A stretch of 55,694 nucleotides of DNA from the NCBI RefSeq assembly GCF_001040705.1, contig NZ_CVQP01000008.1:1-55694 (forward strand), given 5' to 3'. Shown piece after piece: positions 55,254-55,694 of the stretch; the stretch's first letter is position 1, and the number at the start of each line of letters is the position of its first letter. The stretch is from Rhodococcus sp. RD6.2 (GTDB lineage Bacteria; Actinomycetota; Actinomycetes; Mycobacteriales; Mycobacteriaceae). A model generated the notes under the pieces. The model had not been told where the DNA came from, ran no database searches, and saw only the letters and a list, made by a program, of their open reading frames with translations. Both the position numbers and the translations under genes were made by a program.

Positions 55254-55694
55254 TCACGCCAACTGAATGAGCTCCACGTACTCCTGGGACCAGTGGTCCT
55301 CGGTGCCGTCCGGTAGCAGGATCACCCGCTCCGGGTTGAGGGCCTCAGCGGCGCCGGGGTCGTGGGTGACCAGCACGACCGCGCCGGCGTAGCTGCGCAG
55401 CGCCTCGAGCACCTGTTCGCGGGAGATCGGATCGAGGTTGTTGGTCGGCTCGTCGAGCAGCAGCACGTTCGCCGCCGAGGACACCAGACCGGCCAGCGCC
55501 AACCGGGTCTTCTCGCCGCCGGAGAGGGTGCCCGCCGGCTGGTCGAGCTGAGGGCCGGAGAACATGAACGCACCGAGCAGACCCCGCAGGTCCTGCTCCC
55601 CCGCGTCCGGCGCGGCGTGCCGGATGTTCTCCCACACGCTGGCCTCGTCGTCGAGGGTGTCGTGTTCCTGCGCGAAGTACCCGGTCTTGAGGCC
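55254..55694 (-). CDS. ABC-F family ATPase, C-terminal part (gene continues beyond the window)
   Basis: The last 146 residues of an ABC-F protein, the soluble ABC ATPases that act on ribosomes. The second ATPase domain is seen: GYFAQEHDTLDDEASVWENI, the signature LSGGEKTRLALAGL, Walker B NVLLLDEPTNNLD, and the switch histidine in LVTHDP. It ends IQLA with little C-terminal extension. The start and first ATPase domain lie beyond the window edge, so the subgroup (Uup/EttA-like or antibiotic-protection) cannot be fixed. Confidence 0.92.
   Translation of the reverse strand, partial: GLKTGYFAQEHDTLDDEASVWENIRHAAPDAGEQDLRGLLGAFMFSGPQLDQPAGTLSGGEKTRLALAGLVSSAANVLLLDEPTNNLDPISREQVLEALRSYAGAVVLVTHDPGAAEALNPERVILLPDGTEDHWSQEYVELIQLA

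Overview
The window is high-GC DNA with densely packed genes, frequent GTG starts and many 4-base ATGA/GTGA gene overlaps. The gene families (HutU/I/G with a GntR-type HutC, NAD-glutamate dehydrogenase, MocR/PtsJ, BKACE, many acyl-CoA synthetases and short-chain dehydrogenases) point to a soil mycolic-acid actinomycete of the Rhodococcus/Nocardia/Gordonia type. That assignment is inference from gene style and content; there is no rRNA or other marker to fix the genus. No integrase, transposase, CRISPR array, rRNA or convincing functional tRNA is visible.

Layout. 1-4.3 kb: the 3' end of an acetyl-CoA synthetase gene, a short adenylate kinase, a MocR regulator whose PLP lysine is Arg, and a frameshifted hisC-like relic. 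4.3-7.1 kb (minus): glyA, the N-terminal half of a TrpB2-type enzyme, rdgB and a degenerate tRNA-like element. 7.1-12.9 kb: a vitamin B6 locus. A PtsJ/MocR-type regulator heads an operon with two PLP aminotransferases, and diverges from a YggS PLP-homeostasis gene overlapping a pyridoxal kinase gene. The kinase runs into a deletion scar with headless padR and tail-less alpha/beta-hydrolase fragments. 13.8-20 kb: a catabolic cluster (PucR regulator, MHS-type transporter, SCP-x-like thiolase, acyl-CoA synthetase, SDR). 20.3-22.4 kb: an SDR, a HIT protein that has lost its histidine triad, a small unknown leaderless gene and a TipA relic.

23-36.7 kb is the metabolic centre: hutT-hutH-hutD on plus, hutU-hutI-hutG on minus, hutC on plus, a 1115-residue NAD-glutamate dehydrogenase on minus, and an IclR regulator. 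Together they take up histidine and convert it through urocanate, imidazolonepropionate and formimidoylglutamate to glutamate, then 2-oxoglutarate and ammonium. An identical 20-base operator-like sequence of the GntR/HutC type lies in the promoters of both hutT and the dehydrogenase gene, about 13 kb apart. This suggests that uptake and ammonium release are switched together.

36.9-47 kb: an AraC regulator divergent from MFS transporter-SDR-BKACE-acyl-CoA synthetase, which looks like a pathway that oxidises a beta-hydroxy acid and cleaves the beta-keto acid with acetyl-CoA. It is followed by a TetR-carboxylesterase pair divergent from a broken acyl-CoA synthetase gene, with two mirror-image TetR operators between them. 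47.2-55.7 kb: a YbjN protein, an HSP90-like ATPase translationally coupled to a TPR-like protein, a large convergent helical-repeat protein, an alpha/beta-hydrolase without its nucleophile or catalytic histidine, and the 3' end of an ABC-F ATPase gene.

A recurring theme is gene decay. At least seven genes carry short deletions or frameshifts (hisC, trpB2, padR, an alpha/beta hydrolase, HIT, tipA, an acyl-CoA synthetase) while their neighbours are intact.
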